42,937 bases of DNA from Woeseiaceae bacterium (GCA_013043165.1 JABDOQ010000084.1:1-42937), one strand, 5' to 3'. Shown: positions 1 to 11,121, counted from the stretch's first letter. Notes: generated by a model from the sequence alone, not told the origin. A program made the numbers and translations.

Positions 1-1362
1 ATGCTCGATCGCTACCTGTTCGGATCCACGGGCCGAATTTCGCCCGAGGCGCCGGTGCCGGTCGTGCACGTGCGGGAAACCGATAATCGTCCCGGAGGTG
101 CGGCAAACGTCGCCGTCAACCTTGCAAGCCTTGGCGTATCGACTTGCCTGTTAGGCGTGGTCGGTGAGGATACGGCGGCTGATTCGCTGGAGTCGATTCT
201 GAGCCGGCGCGGGATCGTCTGCAAATTTGCTCGCGCCAAAGACCGCCCCACAACAACCAAGACACGCGTTCAGAGTCGCGGCCAGCAGCTGATCCGCCTC
301 GACGAGGAGGACGCGAGGGCCTTGCCGGGCGACGTCATCACAAGCATGTTGCGCGATTCTCTCGATGGTGCCGGTGCCGTCGTTTTGTCCGACTATGGCA
401 AGGGCGCACTTGCCGACGTACGTGGCTTGATCAATGTCTGTCGCGAGGCTGGTATACCTGCATTGGTAGACCCCAAGGGTACCGATTTCAATAAATACCG
501 CGGCGCACCCCTGATAACACCGAACCAGGCGGAATTCGAGGCAGTCGCGGGGGCTTGCGACAGCGACGAGGAGCTCGTCCGCCGTGCTGCTCAGATGATA
601 GACGAACTTGATCTCGACGCATTGCTCATTACGCGCAGTGAAAAGGGCATGCTTCTGCTCGAAGCCGGTGCAGAAGCGGTTTTTCTTTCAACGCAGGCGA
701 GAGAGGTTTACGACGTAACCGGTGCCGGTGACACGGTAATTGGCACGCTCGCAGGCGCGATTGCAAGTGGACAGGATCTCGCATCGGCGGCGGCGCTGGC
801 TAATTTGGCGGCCGGACTTGTCGTACGCAAGGTCGGCGTTGCATCTGTTACGCCCGGTGAGCTCAGCGTGGCGCTGCATCAACGCGGACAAGGCGGACGC
901 GGGCTGGTCGGTCTGGACGAATTGCTCACGATGGTCGCCGAATCGCACGAGAGAAATGAGCGCGTCATCATGACAAACGGTTGCTTCGACGTCCTGCACG
1001 CTGGGCACGTCGCTTACCTGGAAGAAGCCAAGAGCCTAGGCGATCGCCTGATCGTGGCTGTAAACGACGACGAATCGGTACGACGGCTCAAAGGTGAGTC
1101 TCGTCCGATTAATACGCTGGAAGATCGTCGGCTGGTACTTGCAGGCCTGGCCGCAGTCGACTGGGTCGTGCCGTTCTCCGGGGACACGCCCGCCGCACTG
1201 ATTGCAAAGGTCCTCCCCGACGTCCTCGTCAAAGGCGGCGACTACGATCCGGCGCAAATCGCGGGTGCCAGGGAGGTTTTGCAGAACGGCGGCGAAGTGC
1301 GCGTATTGTCTTTTCGGGACGGCCACTCCTCAAGCCGCATTATCGACAAACTACGCGACTAA
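1..1362 (+). CDS. hldE: Bifunctional heptose-7-phosphate kinase / heptose-1-phosphate adenylyltransferase, 5' truncated by window
   Basis: This enzyme makes ADP-heptose for the LPS inner core. It phosphorylates D-glycero-beta-D-manno-heptose 7-phosphate at C1 and later adenylylates the heptose 1-phosphate. The visible 453 codons start inside the ribokinase-like domain. Its opening residues LDRYLFG...RISPEAPVPVV match a stretch that normally lies about 20 residues from the N-terminus, so the true start is upstream of base 1 and the first ATG is internal. The PfkB-type catalytic motif DVTGAGD lies at visible residues 238-244. The C-terminal nucleotidyltransferase domain (about 320-453) has the NGCFDVLHAGH signature with the HxGH pair near 333-336. 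waaA follows closely on the same strand, consistent with an LPS operon. Identification is firm; only the N-terminus is missing. Confidence 0.95.
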   Translation: MLDRYLFGSTGRISPEAPVPVVHVRETDNRPGGAANVAVNLASLGVSTCLLGVVGEDTAADSLESILSRRGIVCKFARAKDRPTTTKTRVQSRGQQLIRLDEEDARALPGDVITSMLRDSLDGAGAVVLSDYGKGALADVRGLINVCREAGIPALVDPKGTDFNKYRGAPLITPNQAEFEAVAGACDSDEELVRRAAQMIDELDLDALLITRSEKGMLLLEAGAEAVFLSTQAREVYDVTGAGDTVIGTLAGAIASGQDLASAAALANLAAGLVVRKVGVASVTPGELSVALHQRGQGGRGLVGLDELLTMVAESHERNERVIMTNGCFDVLHAGHVAYLEEAKSLGDRLIVAVNDDESVRRLKGESRPINTLEDRRLVLAGLAAVDWVVPFSGDTPAALIAKVLPDVLVKGGDYDPAQIAGAREVLQNGGEVRVLSFRDGHSSSRIIDKLRD

Positions 1363-1384
1363 CGGCTCAAGAACCGAGGGTTCA

Positions 1385-2662
1385 GTGCGCTTTTTCTACA
1401 ACCTCCTGACGCTTTTGTTGCTGCTTCCCTACGCGCTTTTCTGGTTAGTACGCGGAATCGGTAATCGATCATATTTCGATCGAATCGGGCAACGCTTTGG
1501 TCTGGGTTGTCCCAAAATTGATCGCTGCATATGGATCCATGCCGTGTCGGTCGGTGAGGTGCAGGCGGCATTGCCGCTAATTAGAGCAATTCGGGGACGT
1601 TTTCCGCAGCGGCAGATTCTCGTAACGACCGTAACGCCGACCGGAGCTGATCGCGTCAAAGCTGCATTTGGCGATGCGGTTCATCACTGTTATATACCGT
1701 TCGAATTTCCAGGCTGTGTGAACAGTTTTTTTAGCGCTGTGAATCCCGATGCGGCGCTGATAATGGAGACGGAAATCTGGCCAAATTTGTACCGTGCCTG
1801 CGGCGTACGCAACGTGCCGCTTGTCCTGGTAAGTGCCCGAATTTCGCCACGTTCAATAAACGGCTACCGCAGGATGATGCCATTGATCCGTGAGACGCTG
1901 TCGCATGGCATCATCATCGCCGCGCAGAGCCAGGCCGACGCAGATCGTTTCCTGTCATTGGGCGCGGATCCTGACCGGACCCGCGTGACCGGCAATATTA
2001 AATTCGACATCGAATTGCATGCGGATGTCATCCAACAGGGCAAAGCACTGCGCGCAGAGCTTATCGGCGATCGCCCTGTCTGGATTGCTGCGAGCACGCA
2101 CGACGGAGAAGAGCAGCAGGTGCTGGATGCGCACCTTCAGTTGCTCGAACGCTTTCCCGGTTTGCTGCTGATACTGGTCCCCCGGCACCCGCAGCGATTC
2201 TCCGAAGTCCGTGAGCGCATCAAGACAACAGGATTGGACGTCGTCTCGAGAACCGAGGGAGTCGCCTGCTCGCCGACGACCTCCGTTTTACTCGGGGACA
2301 CGATGGGCGAAGTGCCGCTGTTCTACGCGGCAAGTGACGTCGCTTTTGTCGCTGGAAGCCTGGTCCCGATTGGCGGGCACAATTTCCTGGAACCGGCGGC
2401 CCAGGCTCTGCCGATCATCACGGGACCGCATCTGTTCAATGCACAGGATATTGCTGACATGTTTGTCGAGATGCAGGCCTGTGTCATCGTCCACAACAAG
2501 GACGAGCTTGCGCTCGCACTTGCCGATCTGCTGGAGAACCCCGGAAAAGCGTCCGAGCTTGGCCGGAGGGGCCGATCGTTGCTCGAACAGAACAAGGGTG
2601 CGCTGGCGCGGCTCCTGGTTCTGGTCGAGCCTCTATTAAGCCAAAAGGCCAGCGCTCAGTAG
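1385..2662 (+). CDS. waaA: 3-deoxy-D-manno-octulosonic acid (Kdo) transferase
   Basis: This membrane-anchored glycosyltransferase transfers Kdo from CMP-Kdo onto the lipid IVA precursor at the inner face of the cytoplasmic membrane. I chose the GTG at 1385. It is preceded by GAGGG four bases upstream and gives a 425-residue protein, the usual family size. The reading frame continues open upstream into hldE, but that part has no family resemblance. Residues 1-20 form a hydrophobic anchor. The motif HAVSVGEVQAALPL contains the conserved glutamate proposed as the general base of this family. A C-terminal GT-B half contains the GEVPLFYAASDVAFVAGSLVPIGGHN region typical of nucleotide-sugar binding. 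The gene is 22 bases downstream of hldE and its last 7 bases overlap the end of the convergent tolC gene. Confidence 0.93.
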   Translation: MRFFYNLLTLLLLLPYALFWLVRGIGNRSYFDRIGQRFGLGCPKIDRCIWIHAVSVGEVQAALPLIRAIRGRFPQRQILVTTVTPTGADRVKAAFGDAVHHCYIPFEFPGCVNSFFSAVNPDAALIMETEIWPNLYRACGVRNVPLVLVSARISPRSINGYRRMMPLIRETLSHGIIIAAQSQADADRFLSLGADPDRTRVTGNIKFDIELHADVIQQGKALRAELIGDRPVWIAASTHDGEEQQVLDAHLQLLERFPGLLLILVPRHPQRFSEVRERIKTTGLDVVSRTEGVACSPTTSVLLGDTMGEVPLFYAASDVAFVAGSLVPIGGHNFLEPAAQALPIITGPHLFNAQDIADMFVEMQACVIVHNKDELALALADLLENPGKASELGRRGRSLLEQNKGALARLLVLVEPLLSQKASAQ

Positions 2663-4089
2663 CCGGCTCCGTCGGCCGCGGCTTCTTCCGCGATTGCCTG
2701 TTCCGGTGGCTTGCGCTCGGTGAGCCAGCGGTCAATTCGCTCGAGATCCTGAACCTCAAGCGTTCCCGCCGCCTGCTTCAGCCTGAGCGCGTTGAGCACG
2801 TAGTTGTAGCGGCTCTGGTAGAAGTTCGTGATCGCGAGGTAGAGCGAGAACTGCGAGTTCAGGACGTCGACAATTGTTCGCGTGCCGACTTCGAATCCGG
2901 CTTCGGTTGCCTGCAGCGCTGTACGGCTGGAGGCAACCGCTTGTTCCAGCGCCTTGACGCGGCTGCGCTCGGATATCACCCCGAGATAGGCGTCCCGCGC
3001 CTGGCGTTCCGTTTCCCGAGTGACGCGCTGTAACTGTTCGCGACTTGCGCGGTGTAAATAGACGGCTTCACGGACGCGTGAGGAGGTTGAGCCACCGGCG
3101 AAGATCGGCAGATTGAACTGAACGCTGATGCTGTCGCTCGTATTCTTGAAACTGTCGCTGAAGGTAATCCCGGGCGCCGTGTAGGTCGTGTCCGTATCCT
3201 GCTCACCGGTATTGGCCACGAGTTCGATGGTCGGGTAATAGCCATTCCTGCGAAAGGAGATCTCGTCGCGTGCCAGCTGTTCGTCGAGGCGGCTGGCAAT
3301 CAAGTTCAGATTCTGACTCATTGAAAGATCAACCCAACTGACCTCGTCATTCGGATCTGGCGCTATCAGTGGAAAATCGTCGCCCGGGGCAGAAAGCGCC
3401 GGAACGTACTCGCCCGTGATTTCGCGAAGGAATTCGCGAGACGTGGCCAGCGATCGTTTTGCGGCTATCTCGTCCGCGATCGACTGGTCGTAGGCGGCCT
3501 GGGATTCCTGCACGTCGGTAATCGCAATCAGACCGACTTCGAATCGCTGCTTTGCCTGTTCCAGCTGCCGCGCGATCGCTGTTCGGTCGGCGTGAATCGA
3601 CGTCAGGCGATCCTCTGCCGCCAGGACGTCGAAGTATCGCTGCGCGACACGCACGATCAGGTCTTGTTGGGCGGATTCCCGGACGGCCTCGGCCTTCGCA
3701 ATGAGTTTGTCGGCGCGGCGCAGATTGACAATCTGGTCCCAGCGAAACAGCGTCTGGCGCAGGTTAAAGCTCCAGCTCAGTACGTCATTCTCGGTCGTGG
3801 CAGTTACCGCTACGGGCTGCTCGGAAACCGGATCGATAATCACGTCCGGTCCATCGCGTTCCGTGGTCGCATATTGGCCGCCAAACGACAGCTGCGGGAG
3901 GTAAGCTCCGCGGGCCTGGGGTCCGGCCTCGAGCGCCGCAAGCCGTCGTGCCTCGGCCTCATGAATCTGCGGATCGCTCTGCAGCGCCTGCTGGTAGATT
4001 TCGAGCAACGAGGCGGCCTGCGCGGCTCCCGGCAACACGAATGCGCCGACAATGATAGTTAAAGCTCTAATATTATTCACTTTTCTCAT
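2656..4089 (-). CDS. tolC: TolC-family outer-membrane efflux channel protein
   Basis: This is the outer-membrane exit duct for tripartite efflux pumps and type I secretion. The 477-residue product starts with a Sec signal peptide ending AAQA, with cleavage likely before ASLLEIYQQALQSDPQI. That sequence is the characteristic start of mature TolC proteins. Two OEP repeats follow, with long amphipathic helical stretches (about 130-220 and 330-420) separated by beta-barrel strands; SYLPQLSF-like and GTRTIVDVLNSQ motifs are present. There is no lipobox cysteine, which argues for TolC rather than an OprM/NodT lipoprotein. The start codon ATG is at 4087-4089, and the Pcm-like gene lies 140 bases upstream on the same strand. 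No pump or adaptor genes are adjacent, as in E. coli, so substrates cannot be inferred. Confidence 0.92.
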   Translation of the reverse strand: MRKVNNIRALTIIVGAFVLPGAAQAASLLEIYQQALQSDPQIHEAEARRLAALEAGPQARGAYLPQLSFGGQYATTERDGPDVIIDPVSEQPVAVTATTENDVLSWSFNLRQTLFRWDQIVNLRRADKLIAKAEAVRESAQQDLIVRVAQRYFDVLAAEDRLTSIHADRTAIARQLEQAKQRFEVGLIAITDVQESQAAYDQSIADEIAAKRSLATSREFLREITGEYVPALSAPGDDFPLIAPDPNDEVSWVDLSMSQNLNLIASRLDEQLARDEISFRRNGYYPTIELVANTGEQDTDTTYTAPGITFSDSFKNTSDSISVQFNLPIFAGGSTSSRVREAVYLHRASREQLQRVTRETERQARDAYLGVISERSRVKALEQAVASSRTALQATEAGFEVGTRTIVDVLNSQFSLYLAITNFYQSRYNYVLNALRLKQAAGTLEVQDLERIDRWLTERKPPEQAIAEEAAADGAGY

Positions 4090-4148
4090 TTTTTTGTTCC
4101 GGAATTTGGCCGTACAAAGTGCCGAGTGTTATAGTCTACTACATCACT

Positions 4149-4205
4149 AAACCAGTTGAAATGTCCCGCCTCTGATCATAGATGCATCAAGCGTCGAACT
4201 GGTTT
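4149..4205. repeat. 9-bp inverted repeat upstream of tolC
   Basis: AAACCAGTT at 4149-4157 is repeated in inverted form as AACTGGTTT at 4197-4205, with 39 bases between. The repeat sits in the 140-base gap between the Pcm-like gene and tolC. It could be a paired operator or an RNA stem in the tolC leader. A TATAAC hexamer on the minus strand just downstream of it could be a -10 element, but I see no good -35. The function is not established. Confidence 0.4.
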
Positions 4206-4229
4206 CTTTTATGCGTTTCTCTACCGTAT

Positions 4230-4880
4230 CTAGAAAAAAAACTGCGGCGGCAATGCGCCGTCGACCAATGGCGCGAGCGTCGTTTCGAACAAAGACACAG
4301 TCTCCCAGTCATTGTCGTCGGTGCGGAGAACGAGCTTTGCCTCCATAGCCGGCGCGTCTCCGACCACTACAAACAGCTTGCCTTCCGGTTTCAATGCGTC
4401 GACAAATCGCGGATCAAAAGTCTGCAACGATCCCGTGACAGCGATAGCGTCGAAGCCGCCGTCAGGCAAGTCTTCTATCGCGTTCATCTTCTGCAACTCA
4501 ACGTTGCTGATACCGCAAGCCGCGAGATTACCTGCGGCTGCTCGCAGGAAATCGTCATAAATATCGATGCTCGTGACCTCCGCCGCGAGCCTCGCCAGGC
4601 AGGCCGTCAGGAATCCGCTGCCAGTACCAACCTCAAGAACGCGCTCGCTGCCGCGCAGCCCAAGAGCCTGCAGAACACGACCTTCGACCGTGGGGGACAT
4701 CATGTGTTCCCCGTGACCGATGGCAATCTCAGTGTCGGCGAATGCCAGCGCCTTGTACTGAGGCGGCACGAATTGCTCCCGCGGCAATTCTCGTAGGGTG
4801 GCAAGGACGTCTTCATCGTATACGTTCCAGCCCCGCACCTGCTGGTTAACCATCTGGCGGCGGGCGAAATCGATGTTCAT
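4230..4880 (-). CDS. pcm: Protein-L-isoaspartate O-methyltransferase-like protein
   Basis: This is a SAM-dependent methyltransferase of the PIMT (Pcm) family, which in its canonical form methylates L-isoaspartyl residues to start their repair. The 216-residue protein shows the class I SAM-binding loop VLEVGTGSGFLTACLA at residues 81-96. The N-terminal region REQFVPPQYKALAFADTEIAIGHGEHMMSP aligns in order with the family's FVP...AYxDxPLPIG...ISQP region, but the active-site loop reads HMMSP rather than the usual ISQP. It is therefore a divergent member and its substrate may differ. A Pcm-like gene beside tolC is seen in several gammaproteobacteria, distinct from the classical pcm near rpoS. 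An AGG lies about 10 bases before the ATG. The C-terminus ends PPQFFF. Family is sure, exact activity less so. Confidence 0.82.
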   Translation of the reverse strand: MNIDFARRQMVNQQVRGWNVYDEDVLATLRELPREQFVPPQYKALAFADTEIAIGHGEHMMSPTVEGRVLQALGLRGSERVLEVGTGSGFLTACLARLAAEVTSIDIYDDFLRAAAGNLAACGISNVELQKMNAIEDLPDGGFDAIAVTGSLQTFDPRFVDALKPEGKLFVVVGDAPAMEAKLVLRTDDNDWETVSLFETTLAPLVDGALPPQFFF

Positions 4881-5150
4881 AGTCGTTTTACCTGTAACTG
4901 CATGAATTCAAATAGAAAGATAAAGCTGTCGTCGCCGCGTCGGGATTTGCTGCGCGGCTCGCCCGGGCAGTGCATCCTGAATTATGGTGAATCGCGGCGG
5001 CGGGGTCACGTTGCTGGGATATGCTTACAGATGTCTGTTTATATACGCTTTCTGTTCGTCAAATCTTCGGCTGCGGAGACGCCTAACGAGCCCTAATAAT
5101 AACAACAAATGACCCTAACTAACCTCGCTGTATCGTAACCCGGGCTCAGA
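4881..5150. other. Divergent intergenic region between the Pcm-like gene and the GGDEF-EAL gene
   Basis: These 270 bases must hold the promoters of both flanking divergent genes. An AT-rich stretch around 5035-5050 (containing TTTATATAC) could be a -10 region for the forward gene, but no well-spaced -35 is evident. I see no convincing small gene, RNA or strong hairpin. Confidence 0.4.
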
Positions 5151-7478
5151 ATGGCACCTACTTTCATTATCGTTTCACTCGCGGCGCTGGCCTCACTGGC
5201 TGTCGTCGCAGCTGTGATTGTCTGGCTCTCACGAAAACGACTGGCGCGGCGCGTCAAGCGGCTCAATGAGGAATTGCTCGAGGCGTCCCGGGATGCCTCG
5301 GTCGGCCGGCGACTGAGCGTTCCGGATGACCCGGACACCGGCCAGCTTGCACATACGGTGAATCGATTGTTCGATGCGCTGGGCGAGCGCGACGAGAAGA
5401 TTCAGGGTCGCGACCGCCTGTTCAAGGATTTTGCGCGAACACTGCCCGAAATCGTCATCATTCACGACGACAAAATCTTGTTGGCCAACGAATCGGCTGC
5501 AAGCCTCGTTGGCCTGGAGGCGGCTCAGCTGGTCGGCCGGGAAATCGCCGATCTCGTAAAGCCAGCGTATCGCGCGCTCTTCCGTAAAACGGTCGCGACG
5601 CGCATGGCCGGCGAAAACGCCCCTCGCCGAATCGAGATGCAACTCATCAATGGCAATCAGACCGGTCTGTGGGTTGAAGCACAAAGCTCGAACATAGAAT
5701 TCCACGGACATCGCGCGATCCTGACCGTCGCACGCGACGTCAGCCATCGAAAGAGTCTCGAAGTGTCGCTGTCACGCAGCAAGCGGCAGGCGCAGTACAC
5801 GCTCGAGTCGATTTCCGAAGGCGTCATCACGACGGACAACGACGGTCGAATCGACTACATGAACCTGGCTGCCGAAACGTTGACCGGGACGAATCGCGAT
5901 GACGCGGCCGGGCACCGGGTTGGCGAATTGTTTACGTTGGTTGATGACGCCGACCGACGGCCGTTGGGCGACCCGGTGGAACGCTGTCTGGCGATGCGTC
6001 GACGGGTCAATATGGGACGACGCGCAGTCATGGTCAGCAGCGACGGCGAACACGAGCAGTCCGTAGAAATAACGGCTTCGCCGGTACGCGGCCCGAGTAA
6101 CAGTATTTCCGGCACGGTCGTCGTATTTCATGACGTCAGCGAGTTGCGCGGACTCACACGCAAGATGTCGTACCAGGCCACGCATGATCCGCTTACGGGT
6201 CTTATCAATCGCCGTGAGTTTGAACGCCGACTGGATGAGGCCATGGATACCGCGCATTCCGAAGAATCCGTTCATATCATGTATTACATGGACCTTGATC
6301 GCTTCAAGGCCGTTAACGACAGCTGTGGCCACCTGGCGGGCGACAATATGCTTCGAGAGGTGGCGGCGCTGATTAAAGACGAGGTACGCGACTCGGATTT
6401 CGTCGGCCGTCTCGGGGGCGATGAATTTGGTGCGTTGCTGATCGGCTGTCCGATACAAAAAGCGCGTCAGATCGCGACGGATATCTGCAACGCAGTAGCG
6501 GCCTACCGATTCGTCTGGAAGGACAAGATATTCAACATTGGCATATCGGTAGGCCTCGTGGAAATCAGCCATGCCAGCGGCACATTGCAGGATGTCATGA
6601 GCGCCGCCGACTCGGCCTGCTACATGGCGAAGCAGCAGGGTAGGGGTCAGGTACACGTGTATTCAGCGCGTGACGAAGCTGTGGCCCGGGAGCGCGGCGA
6701 CATTCAGTGGCTTCGACAATTGCAGACGGCGTTGCACGAGGACCGTTTCGAGCTTGCGGTCCAGCCGATAATTGCGATGAGCGGCAGGGCCGATTCCGGG
6801 CCCTCGGTCGAGGTGCTTATCCGGCTCAACGACGGTCAAAGCCGCGCAACGAACACGGCCGAATTTCTGCGACCCGCGGAGCGCTACCAGATGATGCCGC
6901 AGATCGATCGCTGGGTGATCAATGCCTCGCTTGCGGCGATATCGAGTGGCGAAATCAAGTTACCGACGCAGCGCAGCTGCGCGATCAACCTGTCGAGCCA
7001 GACTTTGGGCGACGAAGCATTTCTTGGCTTCGTCGTTGATGCGCTCGACCGGTCCGGCGTGTCGCCGGCGACAATATGTTTCGAAGTCACCGAGGGCGCA
7101 ATTCTTTCGAATGTTCAGCATGCGCAGCGCTTCATCGAGGTGCTGCACGGCATTGGATGCGAATTTTCGCTCGATGACTTTGGCAGCGGGCTCGGCTCGT
7201 TTTCGAGCCTGAAACATCTACCGATCGATTATTTGAAGATCGATGGCACCTACACGCGCAACCTGCGCTCGGATCTTGTCAATCAGGAGATGGTTGCGGC
7301 GATGATCAAGCTGGCTCGAACGATGCAGTTCCGCGTAGTTGCGGAACAGGTCGAGAACCAGGATGACTTCGACTGGTTGCGGGATATCGGCGTCGACTTC
7401 GCGCAGGGGCATTTCATCGAGGCACCTGCACTTCTCGGTACCGCTACAACAGGCTCCTTCAGGGCGCTCAATTCCTGA
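5151..7478 (+). CDS. Membrane-anchored PAS-PAS-GGDEF-EAL cyclic-di-GMP signalling protein
   Basis: This is a 775-residue regulator of cyclic di-GMP. One transmembrane helix (about 4-26) is followed by a HAMP-like linker (about 30-85) and two PAS sensor domains (about 88-205 and 213-335). A diguanylate cyclase domain has an intact GGDEF at 422-426 and an RDSD inhibitory I-site at the canonical spacing upstream. A C-terminal phosphodiesterase domain follows. In the EAL domain the signature is EVLIR (554-558), a tolerated variant. The family motifs NLS, FEVTE, DDFGSG, LKID and QGH are present, and AEGVE is AEQVE with the glutamate kept. Both activities are therefore plausible. The ATG has only a weak ribosome site. 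The gene stands alone, divergent from the Pcm-like gene. The input signal is unknown. Confidence 0.93.
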   Translation: MAPTFIIVSLAALASLAVVAAVIVWLSRKRLARRVKRLNEELLEASRDASVGRRLSVPDDPDTGQLAHTVNRLFDALGERDEKIQGRDRLFKDFARTLPEIVIIHDDKILLANESAASLVGLEAAQLVGREIADLVKPAYRALFRKTVATRMAGENAPRRIEMQLINGNQTGLWVEAQSSNIEFHGHRAILTVARDVSHRKSLEVSLSRSKRQAQYTLESISEGVITTDNDGRIDYMNLAAETLTGTNRDDAAGHRVGELFTLVDDADRRPLGDPVERCLAMRRRVNMGRRAVMVSSDGEHEQSVEITASPVRGPSNSISGTVVVFHDVSELRGLTRKMSYQATHDPLTGLINRREFERRLDEAMDTAHSEESVHIMYYMDLDRFKAVNDSCGHLAGDNMLREVAALIKDEVRDSDFVGRLGGDEFGALLIGCPIQKARQIATDICNAVAAYRFVWKDKIFNIGISVGLVEISHASGTLQDVMSAADSACYMAKQQGRGQVHVYSARDEAVARERGDIQWLRQLQTALHEDRFELAVQPIIAMSGRADSGPSVEVLIRLNDGQSRATNTAEFLRPAERYQMMPQIDRWVINASLAAISSGEIKLPTQRSCAINLSSQTLGDEAFLGFVVDALDRSGVSPATICFEVTEGAILSNVQHAQRFIEVLHGIGCEFSLDDFGSGLGSFSSLKHLPIDYLKIDGTYTRNLRSDLVNQEMVAAMIKLARTMQFRVVAEQVENQDDFDWLRDIGVDFAQGHFIEAPALLGTATTGSFRALNS

Positions 7479-7582
7479 GCCGCGAAGCATCCATCATCCT
7501 GGCCGCGGCGTTGCAGCGAGCCATCGCCGTGATCGGCGCCGCGGCAAGGCTCGAAGCAGGGATTTTGGTGAGGATGCCGGAC

Positions 7583-7616
7583 AAAAAAAGCCGCCGGACT
7601 TTCATCAGGCGGCTTT
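7583..7616 (-). terminator. Intrinsic terminator of hppA
   Basis: Perfect 9-bp arms AAAGCCGCC (7587-7595) and GGCGGCTTT (7608-7616) enclose a 12-base loop. Read on the minus strand, the stem is followed directly by a run of seven T residues. It begins 25 bases after the hppA stop codon. On the plus strand the tail is only TTTCGG, so termination should favour hppA transcripts, with weaker action on the GGDEF-EAL transcript. Confidence 0.9.
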
Positions 7617-7640
7617 CGGATCAGGCGTTACAGGTCCCGC

Positions 7641-9680
<2,040 letters not shown>

Positions 9681-9858
9681 CAGATTTTCTCCAGACTTTG
9701 TAGCGAACAGATCAAACGAATCCGCTATCGCCAAACACAAGGGCTGGCGTCAGGGCTTCGTTCAGCAAAAATCTCATTGTTGTTTTCTTGTGATGCTGCG
9801 CGCTCCCTGACCCTCCAACGCGGTTCTTACTTAGGGTCCGCTCGCAGCAGGCGGCGCA

Positions 9859-11121
9859 TCATACCACAAATTTGCTGCCCGTCTTGGGCTTAACGGGACG
9901 GTTCCGGAGCCTCGCGACTTTCGGTAAGCCATTGATATAGGGTGGATAATTCTCGCCCTTGATGAGCGGCTGCAGGTACCGCCTGGCCGCCTCGGTGATG
10001 CCGAATCCATCCTTGGTGATGTAACGTCGCGGCAGCATCTTTTCCTTGTTCGCTATGCGACCGAGCGCTGCGGATTCGATTTTCCAGCGGTAGGGCGAAT
10101 CGGATGTTCGCTTGATGACGGGCATGACAGCGGTTTTTCCCTGCAGGGCGAATTGGACGGCCGCCTTGCCGACGGCATAGGCTTGCTTGACATCAACGTC
10201 GGATGCGATGTGACGAGCCGAACGCTGCAGGTAGTCGGCGATCGCGTAATGGTATTTGTAGCCCAGGTTCTCGCGCACCATGTTGGCGACGACGGGTGCG
10301 ACGCCACCGAGTTGGGCATGGCCGAATGCGTCGCGGGTGCCGGCTTCGGCAAGGAATTTGCCATTCGCAAATGCGGCACCCTCACTGACGACGATGACAC
10401 AGTACTCGTACTTTTCGACGCACTCACGAACGCGCTTCAGGAACGCGCGCTGATCAAACGGAATCTCCGGGAACAGGATAATGTGGGGTGCATCCCCGGG
10501 TTTCTTGCCGGCGAGGCCTCCTGCGGCGGCGATCCAGCCCGCATGCCGGCCCATGACCTCCAACACGAATACCTTGGTCGAGGTCTTGGCCATCGAGAGC
10601 ACATCCATGGCCGCTTCCTGCGTGGAAACGGCGACGTACTTGGCGACTGAGCCGAAGCCGGGGCAGTTGTCGGTCACGGGCAGATCGTTGTCGACGGTCT
10701 TGGGGATGCCAAGGCAGGTCACCGGGAATCCCATGCTCTTACTGATCTGCGACACCTTGTGAGCGGTGTCCATCGAATCGTTGCCGCCATTGTAAAAAAA
10801 GTATCCGATATCGTGCGCTCTGAAGACCTCGATCAGGCGCTCGTATTCGGCACGATTTTCGTCGATGCCCTTGAGCTTGTAACGGGCGGAGCCGAATGCA
10901 CCACCTGGCGTATACATAAGTGCGGCGATGGTTGCGGCACTCTCCTTATTGGTGTCGATCATGTCCTCGGTCAATGCGCCGATGATGCCATTACGCCCGG
11001 CATAAACGTTGGCGATTTTCTTCGGATACTTGCGTGCTGTCTGAATAACGCCGCACGCGGATGCATTGATGACAGCCGTGACGCCCCCGGACTGGGCATA
11101 AAATGCGTTCATTGCAGACAT
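9859..11121 (-). CDS. pfp: Pyrophosphate-dependent 6-phosphofructokinase
   Basis: It interconverts fructose 6-phosphate and fructose 1,6-bisphosphate. The start ATG at 11121 gives MSAMNAFYAQSGG..., 420 residues. The frame stays open further upstream, but that stretch has no family match. Active-site residues indicate pyrophosphate as phosphoryl donor. The GGNDS motif at 112-116 has Asp115 at the place of the ATP-selective glycine (E. coli Gly104). PKTVDND at 140-146 has Lys141 where ATP enzymes carry glycine (E. coli Gly124). The catalytic base is Asp144. The reaction would be reversible and serve both glycolysis and gluconeogenesis. hppA follows on the same strand, linking both to one pyrophosphate pool. 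adk is divergent upstream. I am confident of the family, and fairly confident of the PPi specificity from these two residues. Confidence 0.9.
   Translation of the reverse strand: MSAMNAFYAQSGGVTAVINASACGVIQTARKYPKKIANVYAGRNGIIGALTEDMIDTNKESAATIAALMYTPGGAFGSARYKLKGIDENRAEYERLIEVFRAHDIGYFFYNGGNDSMDTAHKVSQISKSMGFPVTCLGIPKTVDNDLPVTDNCPGFGSVAKYVAVSTQEAAMDVLSMAKTSTKVFVLEVMGRHAGWIAAAGGLAGKKPGDAPHIILFPEIPFDQRAFLKRVRECVEKYEYCVIVVSEGAAFANGKFLAEAGTRDAFGHAQLGGVAPVVANMVRENLGYKYHYAIADYLQRSARHIASDVDVKQAYAVGKAAVQFALQGKTAVMPVIKRTSDSPYRWKIESAALGRIANKEKMLPRRYITKDGFGITEAARRYLQPLIKGENYPPYINGLPKVARLRNRPVKPKTGSKFVV

Noticed and set aside
1202..1384. An N-terminal extension of waaA reaching back into hldE
   Set aside because: The extension has no WaaA similarity and overlaps hldE in another frame; the GTG at 1385 has a ribosome site and gives the family length.
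4902..5096. A 64-codon forward open frame in the gap between the Pcm-like gene and the GGDEF-EAL gene
   Set aside because: No ribosome site, no motif, and composition fits noncoding DNA; kept only as an intergenic note.
5772..6656. A 294-codon open frame antisense to the GGDEF-EAL gene, and similar long antisense frames inside mpl, hemL and the acylase gene
   Set aside because: Each lies wholly inside a strongly identified gene, has no recognisable family motif, and is expected from GC-rich codon structure.
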